Origin: Bacillus sp. FJAT-27225
GTDB lineage: Bacteria; Bacillota; Bacilli; Bacillales; Cytobacillaceae
Reading direction: 5' to 3'
DNA: 64,000 nucleotides
Assembly: GCF_001685025.1 (NCBI RefSeq)
Contig: NZ_MAYU01000023.1
Location: 62,001 to 126,000, forward strand
The notes under the pieces are model-generated. The model saw nothing but the letters and a program-made list of their open reading frames with translations, did not search any database and was not told the origin of the DNA. Below are positions 48,850-57,236 of this stretch, in pieces. A program made the translations under genes and the position numbers. Each line of letters opens with the position of its first letter. Position 1 is the stretch's first letter.

Positions 48850-50376
48850 TTAAATCCCAGTATTGGCCCTAACCAGAATTTCATCAAACTTTTTAACGTC
48901 TTCTTTTTTCGAGGATAGGATGGTGCCGAGATATGCCCCGATAAAGCCTAGCGGAATCGAAACAATACCAGGATTGGTCAGGCTGACGAGCGGCTTCCCA
49001 ACCAGGATGGCGGCTCCGGCTTCAGGCGACCAAATGTTTGGAGAAATAGCAACCATAATCAATGCGCTTGCAAGGCCAACAATCATTCCGGTAACCGCGC
49101 CCGCTGTGTTGAATCGTTTCCAGAAAATCGTGAACAGGATGACTGGAAGATTTGCACTGGCCGCAACAGCAAAGGCAAGGGAGACCAGGAAAGCAACATT
49201 CATCTTCTGGGCAAACAGGGCAAGCAGGATTGATAAGATCGCCACACCAACAGACGCATAGCGCGCTACTTTTACCTGCTGCTTTTCTTCAGCCTTCCCT
49301 TTTTTAATAATATGGGCGTAAAAGTCATGGGCAAAGGCAGAAGCGGCAGAAAGCACAAGCCCGGCAACGACCGCTAAAATAGTCGCAAATGCAACGGCCG
49401 AAACGAAAGCAAACAAGAATTCCCCGCCAATGGCTTCAGCCAGTAATGGGGCTGCCATATTGCCGGCAGCGTTTGCGGCAACAATTTTATCAAAGCCGAC
49501 AAACGCGGCTGCACCAAAGCCAAGGAATACAGTCATGACATAGAAAATTCCAATAATCCAAGTCGCATACACAACTGATTTTCTGGCAGTAATTGCATCT
49601 TTAACCGTGAAAAAGCGGATAAGAATATGTGGTAATCCCGCAGTCCCTAGAACAAGCGCAAGGTTCAGGGAAATAGTATCGAGTGGATTTTTGAACTTGT
49701 TGCCAGGATTCAAAAATGCCTCGCCAAGTGGTGTAGCCGCTTTCATTTCATTGAACATTTTAATGACGCTGAAATCAAACTTTGCAAATACAATGAATGA
49801 AATAATAAACGTACCCGCCATGAGCAGGACTGCCTTTACAATTTGCACCCAGCTTGTTGCAGTCATCCCGCCAAACACCACGTAAATCGTCATCAAAGTC
49901 CCGACAATCAAGACCGAGTAAATATAGTCAATTCCCAATAATAATTTAATAAGTGCACCCGCGCCAACCAGCTGGGCAATCATATAAAAAATCGAGATTG
50001 TAATCGTATTCAGGGCAGCCACACCGCGTACCTTTTTATCATTAAAGCGGGCAGCAATCATATCGGCCATCGTAAATTTCCCAAGATTTCGGAGCGGTTC
50101 TGCTACGAGATAAAGAACTACCAGGTAAGCAACAAGGAAACCGATACTATAGAAGAAACCATCAAATCCGGACAAAGCAACCATTCCGGCAATACCAAGG
50201 AATGAAGCGGCTGACATATAATCTCCGGCAACAGCAAGTCCATTTTGAAAGCCGGTTAAGCTGGAGTCGGCTGTATAAAAATCACTGGCGGTTTTTGTTC
50301 TTTTTGACGCGTAGTACGTAATAACTAGAGTTAAAGCGACGATTGCCAAAAACAAAATAAATGCCATTGTGTTCAT
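48850..50376 (-). CDS. actP: Cation/acetate symporter ActP (SSS family)
   Basis: 508 residues with thirteen helices of the sodium:solute symporter family. Features are YYASKRTKTASDFYTADSSLTGFQNGLAVAGDYMSAASFLGI at the start (Na+ site region) and AALNTITISIFYMIAQLVGAGAL. The DUF485 partner gene just upstream is the usual mate of actP/yjcG in E. coli and Bacillus. It takes up acetate or other short carboxylates with Na+. The gene starts three bases after the DUF485 stop and has GGGGG upstream, so the two form an operon. Confidence 0.9.
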   Translation of the reverse strand: MNTMAFILFLAIVALTLVITYYASKRTKTASDFYTADSSLTGFQNGLAVAGDYMSAASFLGIAGMVALSGFDGFFYSIGFLVAYLVVLYLVAEPLRNLGKFTMADMIAARFNDKKVRGVAALNTITISIFYMIAQLVGAGALIKLLLGIDYIYSVLIVGTLMTIYVVFGGMTATSWVQIVKAVLLMAGTFIISFIVFAKFDFSVIKMFNEMKAATPLGEAFLNPGNKFKNPLDTISLNLALVLGTAGLPHILIRFFTVKDAITARKSVVYATWIIGIFYVMTVFLGFGAAAFVGFDKIVAANAAGNMAAPLLAEAIGGEFLFAFVSAVAFATILAVVAGLVLSAASAFAHDFYAHIIKKGKAEEKQQVKVARYASVGVAILSILLALFAQKMNVAFLVSLAFAVAASANLPVILFTIFWKRFNTAGAVTGMIVGLASALIMVAISPNIWSPEAGAAILVGKPLVSLTNPGIVSIPLGFIGAYLGTILSSKKEDVKKFDEILVRANTGI

Positions 50377-50379
50377 CCG

Positions 50380-50724
50380 TTAGTTCCCCCGCACATAAAT
50401 TTCTTTAATCTCCTTAACGAGTGCATCAAATTTAGATGCCTTCCGGGTATAAATACTGCAAAGCGCCCATGTCATAATAAATTGGGCAAATGCAAACACC
50501 CATGCCCAGCTTACCGGGCCGAATGCAGGGTTGTTAAGGACAGTTGAATACGCTGTTAAAATTGGAAGAGTGAAGTAAAATGCCATGAAGAACAAACAAG
50601 ATGGAAGCAGAAATTTGCGTTTTTCCTGGAGTAGCTGCTTAAAGGCACGGGACTGGACGATCGCTGTGTAATCTGGAGAAGCGGATTTGGATTTTTTACC
50701 AACTAATTCTTCCTTCATTGCCAT
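50380..50724 (-). CDS. DUF485 membrane protein (YjcH-like)
   Basis: 114 residues with two helices: KFLLPSCLFFMAFYFTLPILTAYS and FAFAQFIMTWALCSIYTRKA. This is the DUF485 pattern, and such proteins stand directly before the acetate symporter gene in many bacteria. The role is unknown; it is assumed to support ActP. ATG 50724 follows GGGGGGATT. Between this gene and the divergent phosphatase lies TTCAACCGTTTGAA (50851-50864), a near-palindrome. Confidence 0.88.
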   Translation of the reverse strand: MAMKEELVGKKSKSASPDYTAIVQSRAFKQLLQEKRKFLLPSCLFFMAFYFTLPILTAYSTVLNNPAFGPVSWAWVFAFAQFIMTWALCSIYTRKASKFDALVKEIKEIYVRGN

Positions 50725-50918
50725 GTGTAATCCCCCCTTAAATTCAAACTCATGTAAAAAAGTATCCTCCTTTGTAGTAAAATCAAAGTAATTATAAACT
50801 TGTCCGAATAATTTGTAAATTCTAATATTATTTTCCCAACATTGAAATCATTCAACCGTTTGAAACAACAATAAGACTTAATACGTCAATTTAATAGAAC
50901 ATAGTAGGAGGAGAAAAG

Positions 50919-51458
50919 GTGAAAAAGGTGTATATGATTCGCCATTGCCAGGCGGATGGACAGGAGCCGGATGCTGCCCTGACTGTGTTGGGGAAAGTAC
51001 AGGCAGAAAGCCTTGCAGACTTATTATCAAGTAAACAAATAACCTATATCGTTTCAAGCACATATGAAAGAGCCATTTCAACGATTCAGCCATTTGCAAA
51101 AAAAACAGGGCTGCCTATTCACACAGATGCGAGATTAGCAGAACGGGTATTGACGTCAACTCCGACACGCGATTGGCTGTCCATGCTTGAGCAGTCATTC
51201 GCCAATCCAGACCTGGAATTTGAAGGGGGAGAGTCCAGTAAAAAGGCAATGAAAAGAGGGCTTGCCGCTCTGAATGACGTTCTGGCACATTCTGAAGGGA
51301 ATGCTGCCGTCGTCACACACGGAAACTTGCTCGCTCTTATTCTAGGTTACTATGATAAACACTTCGGATTTGAGCAATGGAGGTCTCTATCAAATCCCGA
51401 TGTGTTTGAGTTAAATCTAAACGAGGACAATGTCCAAATAAAAAGAATGTACGGCTGA
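50919..51458 (+). CDS. Histidine phosphatase family protein
   Basis: 179 residues. The catalytic RHC-type start MKKVYMIRHCQADGQEPDAAL replaces RHG with RHC, still containing the phospho-acceptor His. STYERAISTIQPFA supplies the second Arg, the acidic region is LAERVLTSTP, and AVVTHGNLLALIL carries the second His. It resembles SixA/YhfR-like small phosphatases; the substrate is unknown. ATG 50919 follows GGAGGAGAAAAGG. The broken GNAT gene begins 35 bases after it on the same strand. Confidence 0.82.
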   Translation: MKKVYMIRHCQADGQEPDAALTVLGKVQAESLADLLSSKQITYIVSSTYERAISTIQPFAKKTGLPIHTDARLAERVLTSTPTRDWLSMLEQSFANPDLEFEGGESSKKAMKRGLAALNDVLAHSEGNAAVVTHGNLLALILGYYDKHFGFEQWRSLSNPDVFELNLNEDNVQIKRMYG

Positions 51459-51492
51459 AGTTTATGAAAATAAGTAAGAGCAAGGGGAGAAG

Positions 51493-52285
51493 ATGGTGGA
51501 AAAGAAGCAGGAAACACTAAAAGTGGTTAATGAGCTATTCGGGAAAGGATTTAAACTGTTGTATGGATTGCCGGAGTCATTGGTTATTGAACAGCAGTCC
51601 GATCCGGGCTTAGTTCAGAACTGGGGCGATAAAGTCGAACTGGGGCGATAAAGTCAGAATGTTCGTCCGGATTGCTTCTGGGGTTAGGGCAAAACGGGCA
51701 GGCTTTATGTTCCAAAAAGGGACAAGTAATGAAAATCTTATTATTGATGCTCTACTAGGAAACGGATTTGAACATCACTCATCAAGTATCGAAGTATATA
51801 AGCCTTTACTTGATCTGCCGAAACCGGGGGAGGAATTCAACTGGCTTTCACTTGAAAGTGGAGGCTTGGCCGAAGAGGATTTCAAACGGTACTGGAATCA
51901 GTCAATGAGCTTTTCTGCCAATCAGCAGTCGACTCTATCGATGGAGGAACAGCTCGAGTCGGTAAAGGCTGAGCCGGGTGAAGGCTGGCGCAGTGCCTGC
52001 CGGGTATTTTTTGAAAAAGATATACCGATTGGAGTCGTAATCCCGCATATTGAGCCTGGTACAGACGAGGAAGGCAGGCTATTCTATTTCGGCATTCTTC
52101 GTGAAGCAAGAGGGCGAGGACTGGGACAGGTTCTGCATGAACAGGCTCTTTATATGCTTAGGGACCTCGGGGCTAGCTATTATATTGGCAGCACCCATCA
52201 GGCAAATACGGCTATGCAAAAGGTTTTTAAGAAAAATGGCTGCACAGTGACTCGAGGCACTGAATCCTATTATATTTATTTTTAA
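51493..52285 (+). pseudogene. GNAT acetyltransferase disrupted by a 19-bp tandem duplication
   Basis: GAACTGGGGCGATAAAGTC occurs twice in direct contact (51618-51636 and 51637-51655). The ATG frame at 51493 (GGGGAGAAG upstream) stops at 51649-51651 inside the second copy; the downstream frame has no good start. Removing one copy joins both into one frame of 257 codons. The join encodes ...QNWGDKVRMFVRIASG, then the GNAT part (GWRSACRVFFEKDIPIGVVIPHI, FYFGILREARGRGLGQVLHEQAL with the acetyl-CoA loop). The normal protein would be an N-acetyltransferase. As read, only a 52-residue stub or a short C-terminal piece is made. Confidence 0.85.
51618..51655 (+). repeat. 19-bp tandem duplication
   Basis: Two identical 19-bp copies in contact, shifting the frame by one. 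Loss of one copy by slippage or recombination would restore the gene. Confidence 0.95.
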
Positions 52286-52374
52286 AAACTTGCAGTCTAT
52301 TTTTTAAATTGGCGTGTCATAGAGAAAAAGATTTCCCGTCTAATCTAATAAGAGGGGAAAACGGGGGAAAACCT

Positions 52375-52905
52375 ATGTCGAGAAAAGAAATCATCTCAGA
52401 GTGGTTTCATATGTATAGCCATGATGTGTTTAATTTTTTGATTTATTATACGGGCAAGCGTGATGTCGAGGATTTGGTCCAGGAAACATTTATCAAAGCA
52501 CTGAAAGGACTCGACAGCTTCAATTACAATGCAAGCCCAAAGACATGGCTATTTACCATTGCCCGGAATGTGGCAATTGATGAAGCCAGAAAAAAGAAAA
52601 ATAGAATATGGGAAACAATCACGAAACTGGATAAGAGACATGAAGGCATATCAGGTGATACCCCGGAAACCATTTTTGAGGGAAATGAACAGGCACAGGA
52701 GCTGTTAACTGCCATACAAAAGCTGAAGCAGAACTACCGGGATGTTGTCATTTTAAGGGGGATCAAGGAAATGAGCGTGGCTGAGACAGCCGAAATTTTA
52801 GATTGGACCCCGGATATGGTCAGGACGAATTATCATCGTGCTTTAAAAGCCCTTCGCAACCAGAAAGGAGGCGGCTTCAGTGAGCAGACAGGAAGAATTT
52901 CATGA
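52375..52905 (+). CDS. ECF-family RNA polymerase sigma factor (second)
   Basis: 176 residues. Region 2 is FHMYSHDVFNFLIYYTGKRDVEDLVQETFIKALKGLDSF and TWLFTIARNVAIDEARKKKNR. Region 4 is YRDVVILRGIKEMSVAETAEILDWTPDMVRTNYHRALKALR. It is followed with a 26-base overlap by a single-pass membrane protein, the usual anti-sigma. Relatives are annotated SigX-like in other Bacilli, but similarity to B. subtilis SigX is limited. A CGTCTAA at 52337-52343 is a possible -10 without a clear -35. ATG 52375 follows GGGGGAAAACC; a start 22 codons earlier is unsupported. Confidence 0.85.
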   Translation: MSRKEIISEWFHMYSHDVFNFLIYYTGKRDVEDLVQETFIKALKGLDSFNYNASPKTWLFTIARNVAIDEARKKKNRIWETITKLDKRHEGISGDTPETIFEGNEQAQELLTAIQKLKQNYRDVVILRGIKEMSVAETAEILDWTPDMVRTNYHRALKALRNQKGGGFSEQTGRIS

Positions 52906-53542
52906 GCTTGAGCTTGCGTTAAAGAATATACCAGAAAAAAAGCTGGACCTAACGAGATTTCATACGATTCATACGAATTTGATGGAAGAGGCCAGCCTGC
53001 TCGACAGAAAGGAAGCGAGAATAAAAATCCTGAAGAAAGCGATGTGGGGGCTGACGGGTTGTGCAGCACTATTCCTGTTATTCTTTTTTGGACTATCAAT
53101 CACAGGGCCACTAAATTCAACAAGCCAGCAGGAATCTGCTAAAGTTGCCCATGACAGCGGAGGAGCCTCTTTTGATGGTGAGAAAAATGCCAGCACCATT
53201 CCGCTGGAGTTGGAGGTTGTTGAGGAACATCTTAAGGCGTCAGGGTTGGTCCTTGCCGGGCAAAAGCGCGATTCTCAAAATGTCTTCCATCAGGTGCGAA
53301 ATGGTGTATCGCCGTCAGTTTATTCACTTTCCCACGGTGAACTATCCGTTTACGTTTTCGAAACTGAACAAGAAGTCCAGGACGCAATGGAGGAGTTCAA
53401 TGAAGCTACAGCCACCATGGATTTAGTGGACTATCAGCCGTTCGAAATAAGAAATGTGTTGATGTTCTATATAGGCGACGATGCGGGCATACGCGAAAAT
53501 ATAAGCCGGGCAATAGCGGCCATGAATAAGAACAAACAATAA
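52880..53542 (+). CDS. Probable anti-sigma factor, single-pass membrane protein
   Basis: 220 residues. A cytoplasmic segment of about 55 residues (HELELALKNIPEKKLDLTRFHTIHTNLMEEA) precedes one helix (MWGLTGCAALFLLFFFGLSI, about 57-76), followed by an extracytoplasmic part. GTG 52880 with AAAGGAGG upstream lies inside the sigma gene, so the pair is translationally coupled. No zinc-binding anti-sigma (ZAS) HxxxCxxC motif is visible, so it belongs to another class. The outer domain (VVEEHLKASGLVLAGQK..., VYVFETEQEVQDAMEEF) is unassigned. Confidence 0.75.
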   Translation: MSRQEEFHELELALKNIPEKKLDLTRFHTIHTNLMEEASLLDRKEARIKILKKAMWGLTGCAALFLLFFFGLSITGPLNSTSQQESAKVAHDSGGASFDGEKNASTIPLELEVVEEHLKASGLVLAGQKRDSQNVFHQVRNGVSPSVYSLSHGELSVYVFETEQEVQDAMEEFNEATATMDLVDYQPFEIRNVLMFYIGDDAGIRENISRAIAAMNKNKQ

Positions 53543-53544
53543 AT

Positions 53545-53578
53545 ATCCTTCCGCCCCGCTGGCGGAAGGATTTCTTCA
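53545..53578. terminator. Bidirectional terminator
   Basis: ATCCTTCCGCC and GGCGGAAGGAT, an 11-bp perfect stem with TTTCTT after it, between convergent genes. Confidence 0.85.
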
Positions 53579-53585
53579 ATTCTGG

Positions 53586-53972
53586 CTACCCTCTTTTTGC
53601 GAACAGAATGCCTCCAAAAAAACCGAGTGCTGTAATAAGGATGATGTAGCCACTGGTTGTAAGTGAGAAAAAGGACAATACCTGGTTATATCCTTCACTG
53701 CTTACCCCCGTCTGCAAAATCGGCAAAAGGGGATGGTATATGAATATATAGGGGACCAGGACAAAAGGAGCGGCCAGCCACTTTTTTCCGATAAAGCGCC
53801 GTGTAACATAAAAAATGGTCCCGCCCAAAACTACTGCCAATATGAAAACCAGCCAGTCAATATATGGCATTGTCCGGTTTGAGTAATTAACTAGAGCAAG
53901 GATGTTCAAATAGATGAGCCAGCCAAACGCAAAGGCTAATGCAAAAAGCTGGGTTTTTCCGAGAAATTTCAT
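53586..53972 (-). CDS. Four-helix membrane protein, unknown
   Basis: 128 residues, four membrane helices (about 8-28, 35-55, 64-82, 98-122), few charged residues, no motif that I know. ATG 53972 has GGAGGAAACTAC upstream; an eight-codon extension lacks support. It lies alone and divergent from the DMT transporter gene with about 130 bases between. Confidence 0.65.
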   Translation of the reverse strand: MKFLGKTQLFALAFAFGWLIYLNILALVNYSNRTMPYIDWLVFILAVVLGGTIFYVTRRFIGKKWLAAPFVLVPYIFIYHPLLPILQTGVSSEGYNQVLSFFSLTTSGYIILITALGFFGGILFAKRG

Positions 53973-54100
53973 GTAGTTTCCTCCGTGATGAGTCAAATAT
54001 AGTTGTTTTAAGGTGCAGGCTAAATGCTCGTTTCTTTCTTATTATACCTAAAAGGCGTATACTCCTGTATTGTAAACGGAAGAGTGAGGGAGGGCTCCTT

Positions 54101-54541
54101 TTGATAAAAGTTATTTTTCCACTCCTTGCCTTGCTGGGTGGGATGGCGGTCAGTATTCAATCTGCGGTAAACGCCAGACTTGGAAAATCAGTGGGGACGA
54201 TAGAGGCGTCGCTTGTATCCTTTTTAGTTGGAACCATTGCCCTGTCAATTATTATGCCAATAATCGGCAAAGGAAATATCCTTCAAGCCGCAAGTGTGCC
54301 GAAATGGCAGCTTACAGGGGGATTGCTTGGAGCATTTTACGTATTTATTCTTGTCTTCCTCGTCCCGCAATTGGGGGTAACCACAACCATGGTGTCCGTA
54401 ATGGCTGGGCAGATTCTGCTAAGTGCTGTCATTGACCATTTCGGCTGGTTTGGGGGGAAACAGGTCTTTTTTGGGACTGATCGGCTAATTGGAGTAATCC
54501 TTATGATTGCAGCAATCTATATGTTTTTCAGAAAAGCATAG
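54101..54541 (+). CDS. DMT-family transporter of the DUF606/YdcZ type
   Basis: 146 residues with five helices. The opening PLLALLGGMAVSIQSAVNARLGKSVGTIEASLVSFLVGTIAL is characteristic of DUF606, the half-size drug/metabolite transporters. TGGLLGAFYVFILVFLVPQLGVTTTMVSVMAGQILLSAVIDHFGWF completes it. Such proteins work as homo- or hetero-dimers; the substrate is unknown. TTG 54101 with GGGAGGGC upstream is the start; the open frame further upstream is not coding. Confidence 0.8.
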   Translation: MIKVIFPLLALLGGMAVSIQSAVNARLGKSVGTIEASLVSFLVGTIALSIIMPIIGKGNILQAASVPKWQLTGGLLGAFYVFILVFLVPQLGVTTTMVSVMAGQILLSAVIDHFGWFGGKQVFFGTDRLIGVILMIAAIYMFFRKA

Positions 54542-54546
54542 GTTAA

Positions 54547-54579
54547 TAGGCCCGCTTAGGCAGGGTCTTTTTTTAATAT
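54547..54579 (+). terminator. Terminator of the DMT transporter gene
   Basis: GGCCC and GGGTC (one G-U pair) around GCTTAGGCA, followed by seven T. Confidence 0.55.
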
Positions 54580-54586
54580 ATACAAA

Positions 54587-54613
54587 TGGAAACTTTCTCC
54601 TCTGCTATTCGTA
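54587..54613 (+). promoter_or_regulatory. Sigma-W-type promoter of the yknWXYZ operon
   Basis: GGAAAC (54588-54593), 16 bases and CGTA (54610-54613). The sigma-W consensus is TGAAAC-N16-CGTA. In B. subtilis yknWXYZ is under sigma-W, which makes the match more credible. It lies about 140 bases before the start. Confidence 0.65.
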
Positions 54614-54756
54614 TGTATATAGATAAACTAGCATTAGAGGGGGGAGTTTTGATTAATGATTGTTTAAAATTCGTAAAAATACGACATATCTATTTATTCT
54701 TTTACCTGAAATATGGTAAGTTTTGCATAAGAAGTTAAAGAGGGGGATAAACAGCT

Positions 54757-55422
54757 ATGGAAACTCAAGTAGAAACAAACGAAAAACAACCATCGCCATC
54801 CTTGATCGGAATCATTACAAGTCCGGTCGAGACGTTTGAAAGGATCCGCAAAAAGCCGAAGATTTGGGTGCCGCTATTAATTGTGACAGTGATAGAAGTT
54901 CTTGCTATGTGGCTGATGGGCCGATTGCTGAAGCCGAGTGATCTTGCAGGCCAGGGGATTCCTGATCAGGATTTGGGCATGGCGGTTGAATTCACCAAGT
55001 ATACAATGATTGGTTCAGGTGCAATTACCCCAATCTTGACCGTACTGGTTTCAAGCGCCATTTATTTGGCAATTGCCAAGATTGCTGGCTCGCCAGTATC
55101 GTTTAAACAATTGTTTTCAATGAATACATATCTTGTATTTGTTACATCTATTGGACATCTATTGAATATGATAATTGGAAATTTAATCGGGACAAGCTAC
55201 GATACCCATGTCACCTCGTTAGCCGGCCTGCTTGGCAAGGACGGGGCTGGCGTGCTTGCAGCAATCGAGGTCTTTACAATCTGGTCAACCATCCTTACAG
55301 CCATAGGTCTCCATAAGGTCGCCGGCTTGTCAAAGTGGCTTTCGTGGACAGTTGCAATCATTTTCTTCCTGCTTGGTATTTTGTTGGCCGTAGTTGGGTC
55401 AATGGTACCGGGAGGCGCCTAA
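54757..55422 (+). CDS. yknW: YknW-like Yip1-family membrane protein
   Basis: 221 residues with five helices. The Yip1 hallmark is GIITSPVETFERIRKKPKIWVPLLIVTVIEVL at the start. It is the first gene of a set whose order equals yknWXYZ of B. subtilis, where YknW is needed to assemble the YknXYZ pump that guards against the SDP toxin. The start ATG 54757 has AGAGGGGG upstream. The next gene starts six bases after its stop. Confidence 0.85.
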   Translation: METQVETNEKQPSPSLIGIITSPVETFERIRKKPKIWVPLLIVTVIEVLAMWLMGRLLKPSDLAGQGIPDQDLGMAVEFTKYTMIGSGAITPILTVLVSSAIYLAIAKIAGSPVSFKQLFSMNTYLVFVTSIGHLLNMIIGNLIGTSYDTHVTSLAGLLGKDGAGVLAAIEVFTIWSTILTAIGLHKVAGLSKWLSWTVAIIFFLLGILLAVVGSMVPGGA

Positions 55423-55428
55423 TATCTG

Positions 55429-56544
55429 ATGAAAAAGAAAATTTTAATCGGTACATTGATTTTTTTGCTGCTGGCGGGAATGATTGGTGTCAGTGTTTAT
55501 CGTGAAGTGTATGCGGAAGGCCCTTCAGTTAAGGTCGTGGAGGTGGCTGAGGATGAAATATCGTCATTTTTGATGGTGCCGGGCACTATCAGCCTCGAAC
55601 AGGAGCAAATTGTCTATCCTTCGCCCGAACGGGGGACTTTGAAGGAAATCACCGTAGAGGAAGGCCAGGCAATCAAGAAAGGCACCGTGCTTGCCAGGTT
55701 TGAGAACGCCCAGCTCCAGCTTGAGAAGGAGCAAAATACTCTATCCCTGGAATCAACGAATCTTAGAATCTCCCAAACTGAAAGCCAGTTGACCGAGTTA
55801 AGAGCGCAGGAAGAGGCCCTATCCGGTGGCATTCTCCCAGACCAAACAGCGCTTGCCCAGGTAACTGCGCAAATCAGCCAGCTTGAAACTGAATTGCAGA
55901 TTGCCGAGCTCGAGCTGAAACAGGCCAATCTGCAAAAGGAAAGCATTGGGAAAAGAACAGCAGAGTTGGAGATTAAGAGCACACTGGACGGCACTGTTTT
56001 ACTAGTGAATGAGCATGCATCCGCAGCAGGTGCGGAGCCTGCTGTTGTGGTCGGGAAAATGGATGGCTTGGTAGCCAAGGGCCTTTTATCAGAATATGAC
56101 ACATTAAAGGTCAGTGTCGGGCAAAAGGTTAAAGTTCGTTCCGACGCAGTTCCAGATCAGAGCTGGGCTGGTGAAGTGACAAAGGTTGGAACCTTGCCAG
56201 AATCGCAGGCTGGAGCAGCCGGTGTTTCCCAAGCCGTGCTATACCCGGTATTTGTGAAGCTGTCCGCAACTAATTCCGTCCTGAAACCCGGGTTCCAGGT
56301 AATTATGGAAATTGAGACGGAAAAAAAGACAGGGATAATTTTGCCGGATTCAGCACTTGTTGACGACGGGGATACACAATTTGTGTTTGTAGTAGAAAAG
56401 GGAATTGTCTACAGGCGTGAGGTGCAGACAGGCATTATCTCTGGTAATCAAGTAGAAATAACTAAAGGACTCGAACTGAAGGAAAAGGCAGTCACGAACC
56501 CGAATGACAAGCTTGAGGACGGGATGGAAGTGACCGTTAAATGA
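55429..56544 (+). CDS. yknX: YknX-like membrane-fusion (HlyD-type) subunit
   Basis: 371 residues. One N-terminal helix (ILIGTLIFLLLAGMIGVSVY) anchors it. Outside it follow the first barrel/lipoyl half (YPSPERGTLKEITVEEGQAIKKGTVLARFEN), a coiled-coil hairpin (about 95-180), the second lipoyl half (EIKSTLDGTVLLVNEHASAAG) and beta-barrel/MP domains. It links the ABC subunits to the outer face, like MacA. Overlap by four bases with yknY shows the operon. Confidence 0.88.
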   Translation: MKKKILIGTLIFLLLAGMIGVSVYREVYAEGPSVKVVEVAEDEISSFLMVPGTISLEQEQIVYPSPERGTLKEITVEEGQAIKKGTVLARFENAQLQLEKEQNTLSLESTNLRISQTESQLTELRAQEEALSGGILPDQTALAQVTAQISQLETELQIAELELKQANLQKESIGKRTAELEIKSTLDGTVLLVNEHASAAGAEPAVVVGKMDGLVAKGLLSEYDTLKVSVGQKVKVRSDAVPDQSWAGEVTKVGTLPESQAGAAGVSQAVLYPVFVKLSATNSVLKPGFQVIMEIETEKKTGIILPDSALVDDGDTQFVFVVEKGIVYRREVQTGIISGNQVEITKGLELKEKAVTNPNDKLEDGMEVTVK

Positions 56545-57236
56545 TTGAACTTCGGTCCATAACGAAATCATATGTAATAGGTTCAGAGAAAATTGATGTG
56601 TTGAAAAATGTAGACGTTACGATTGAAAGTGGCGAATTTGTTGCAATAATGGGCCCGTCTGGATCCGGCAAGTCGACACTCATGAATATCATTGGCTGCC
56701 TCGACAAGGCGTCCGAGGGAACGTATTTTCTTGAAGGAGTCGATATTTCCGATTATTCAGAGCCGGAGCTGGCAAGGGTCCGCAATAAATCAATCGGGTT
56801 TGTGTTTCAGCAGTTCCACCTGCTGCCAAGGTTGACAGCCCGCAAGAATGTCGAGCTGCCGATGATATATGCAGGGATTCAAAAGGATGAGCGGGAAAGG
56901 CGGGCCGAAGAGGCGCTTGGAAAAATGGGCCTATGGGATCGGATGGACCATTTGCCGAACGAATTATCCGGCGGCCAAAAACAGCGTGTCGCAATTGCCC
57001 GTTCAATTGTAAACGAGCCATCGCTCATCCTTGCTGATGAACCGACCGGGGCACTTGATACAAAAACAAGCATGGCGATTATGGAGCAGTTCAAGCGGCT
57101 GAACGAGGAAGATGGGGCTACTGTCATCGTCGTCACCCATGAACCCGAAATCGCCGAGTATGCAAACAGGATAATCTTCGTCAGGGACGGCGAGATTGTC
57201 CGGACCGATTTTGAGGATCGGGGGCCGCGCGGATGA
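56541..57236 (+). CDS. yknY: YknY-like ABC transporter ATPase (MacB type)
   Basis: 231 residues. Walker A is GPSGSGKST, the Q-loop is in FVFQQFHLLPRLTARKNVELP, signature LSGGQKQR, Walker B LILADEPTGALD, H-loop VTHEPEIAEYA. It is of the LolD/MacB ATPase type, which drives mechanotransmission rather than solute passage. It acts with YknZ. Overlaps of four bases on either side. Confidence 0.92.
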   Translation: MIELRSITKSYVIGSEKIDVLKNVDVTIESGEFVAIMGPSGSGKSTLMNIIGCLDKASEGTYFLEGVDISDYSEPELARVRNKSIGFVFQQFHLLPRLTARKNVELPMIYAGIQKDERERRAEEALGKMGLWDRMDHLPNELSGGQKQRVAIARSIVNEPSLILADEPTGALDTKTSMAIMEQFKRLNEEDGATVIVVTHEPEIAEYANRIIFVRDGEIVRTDFEDRGPRG

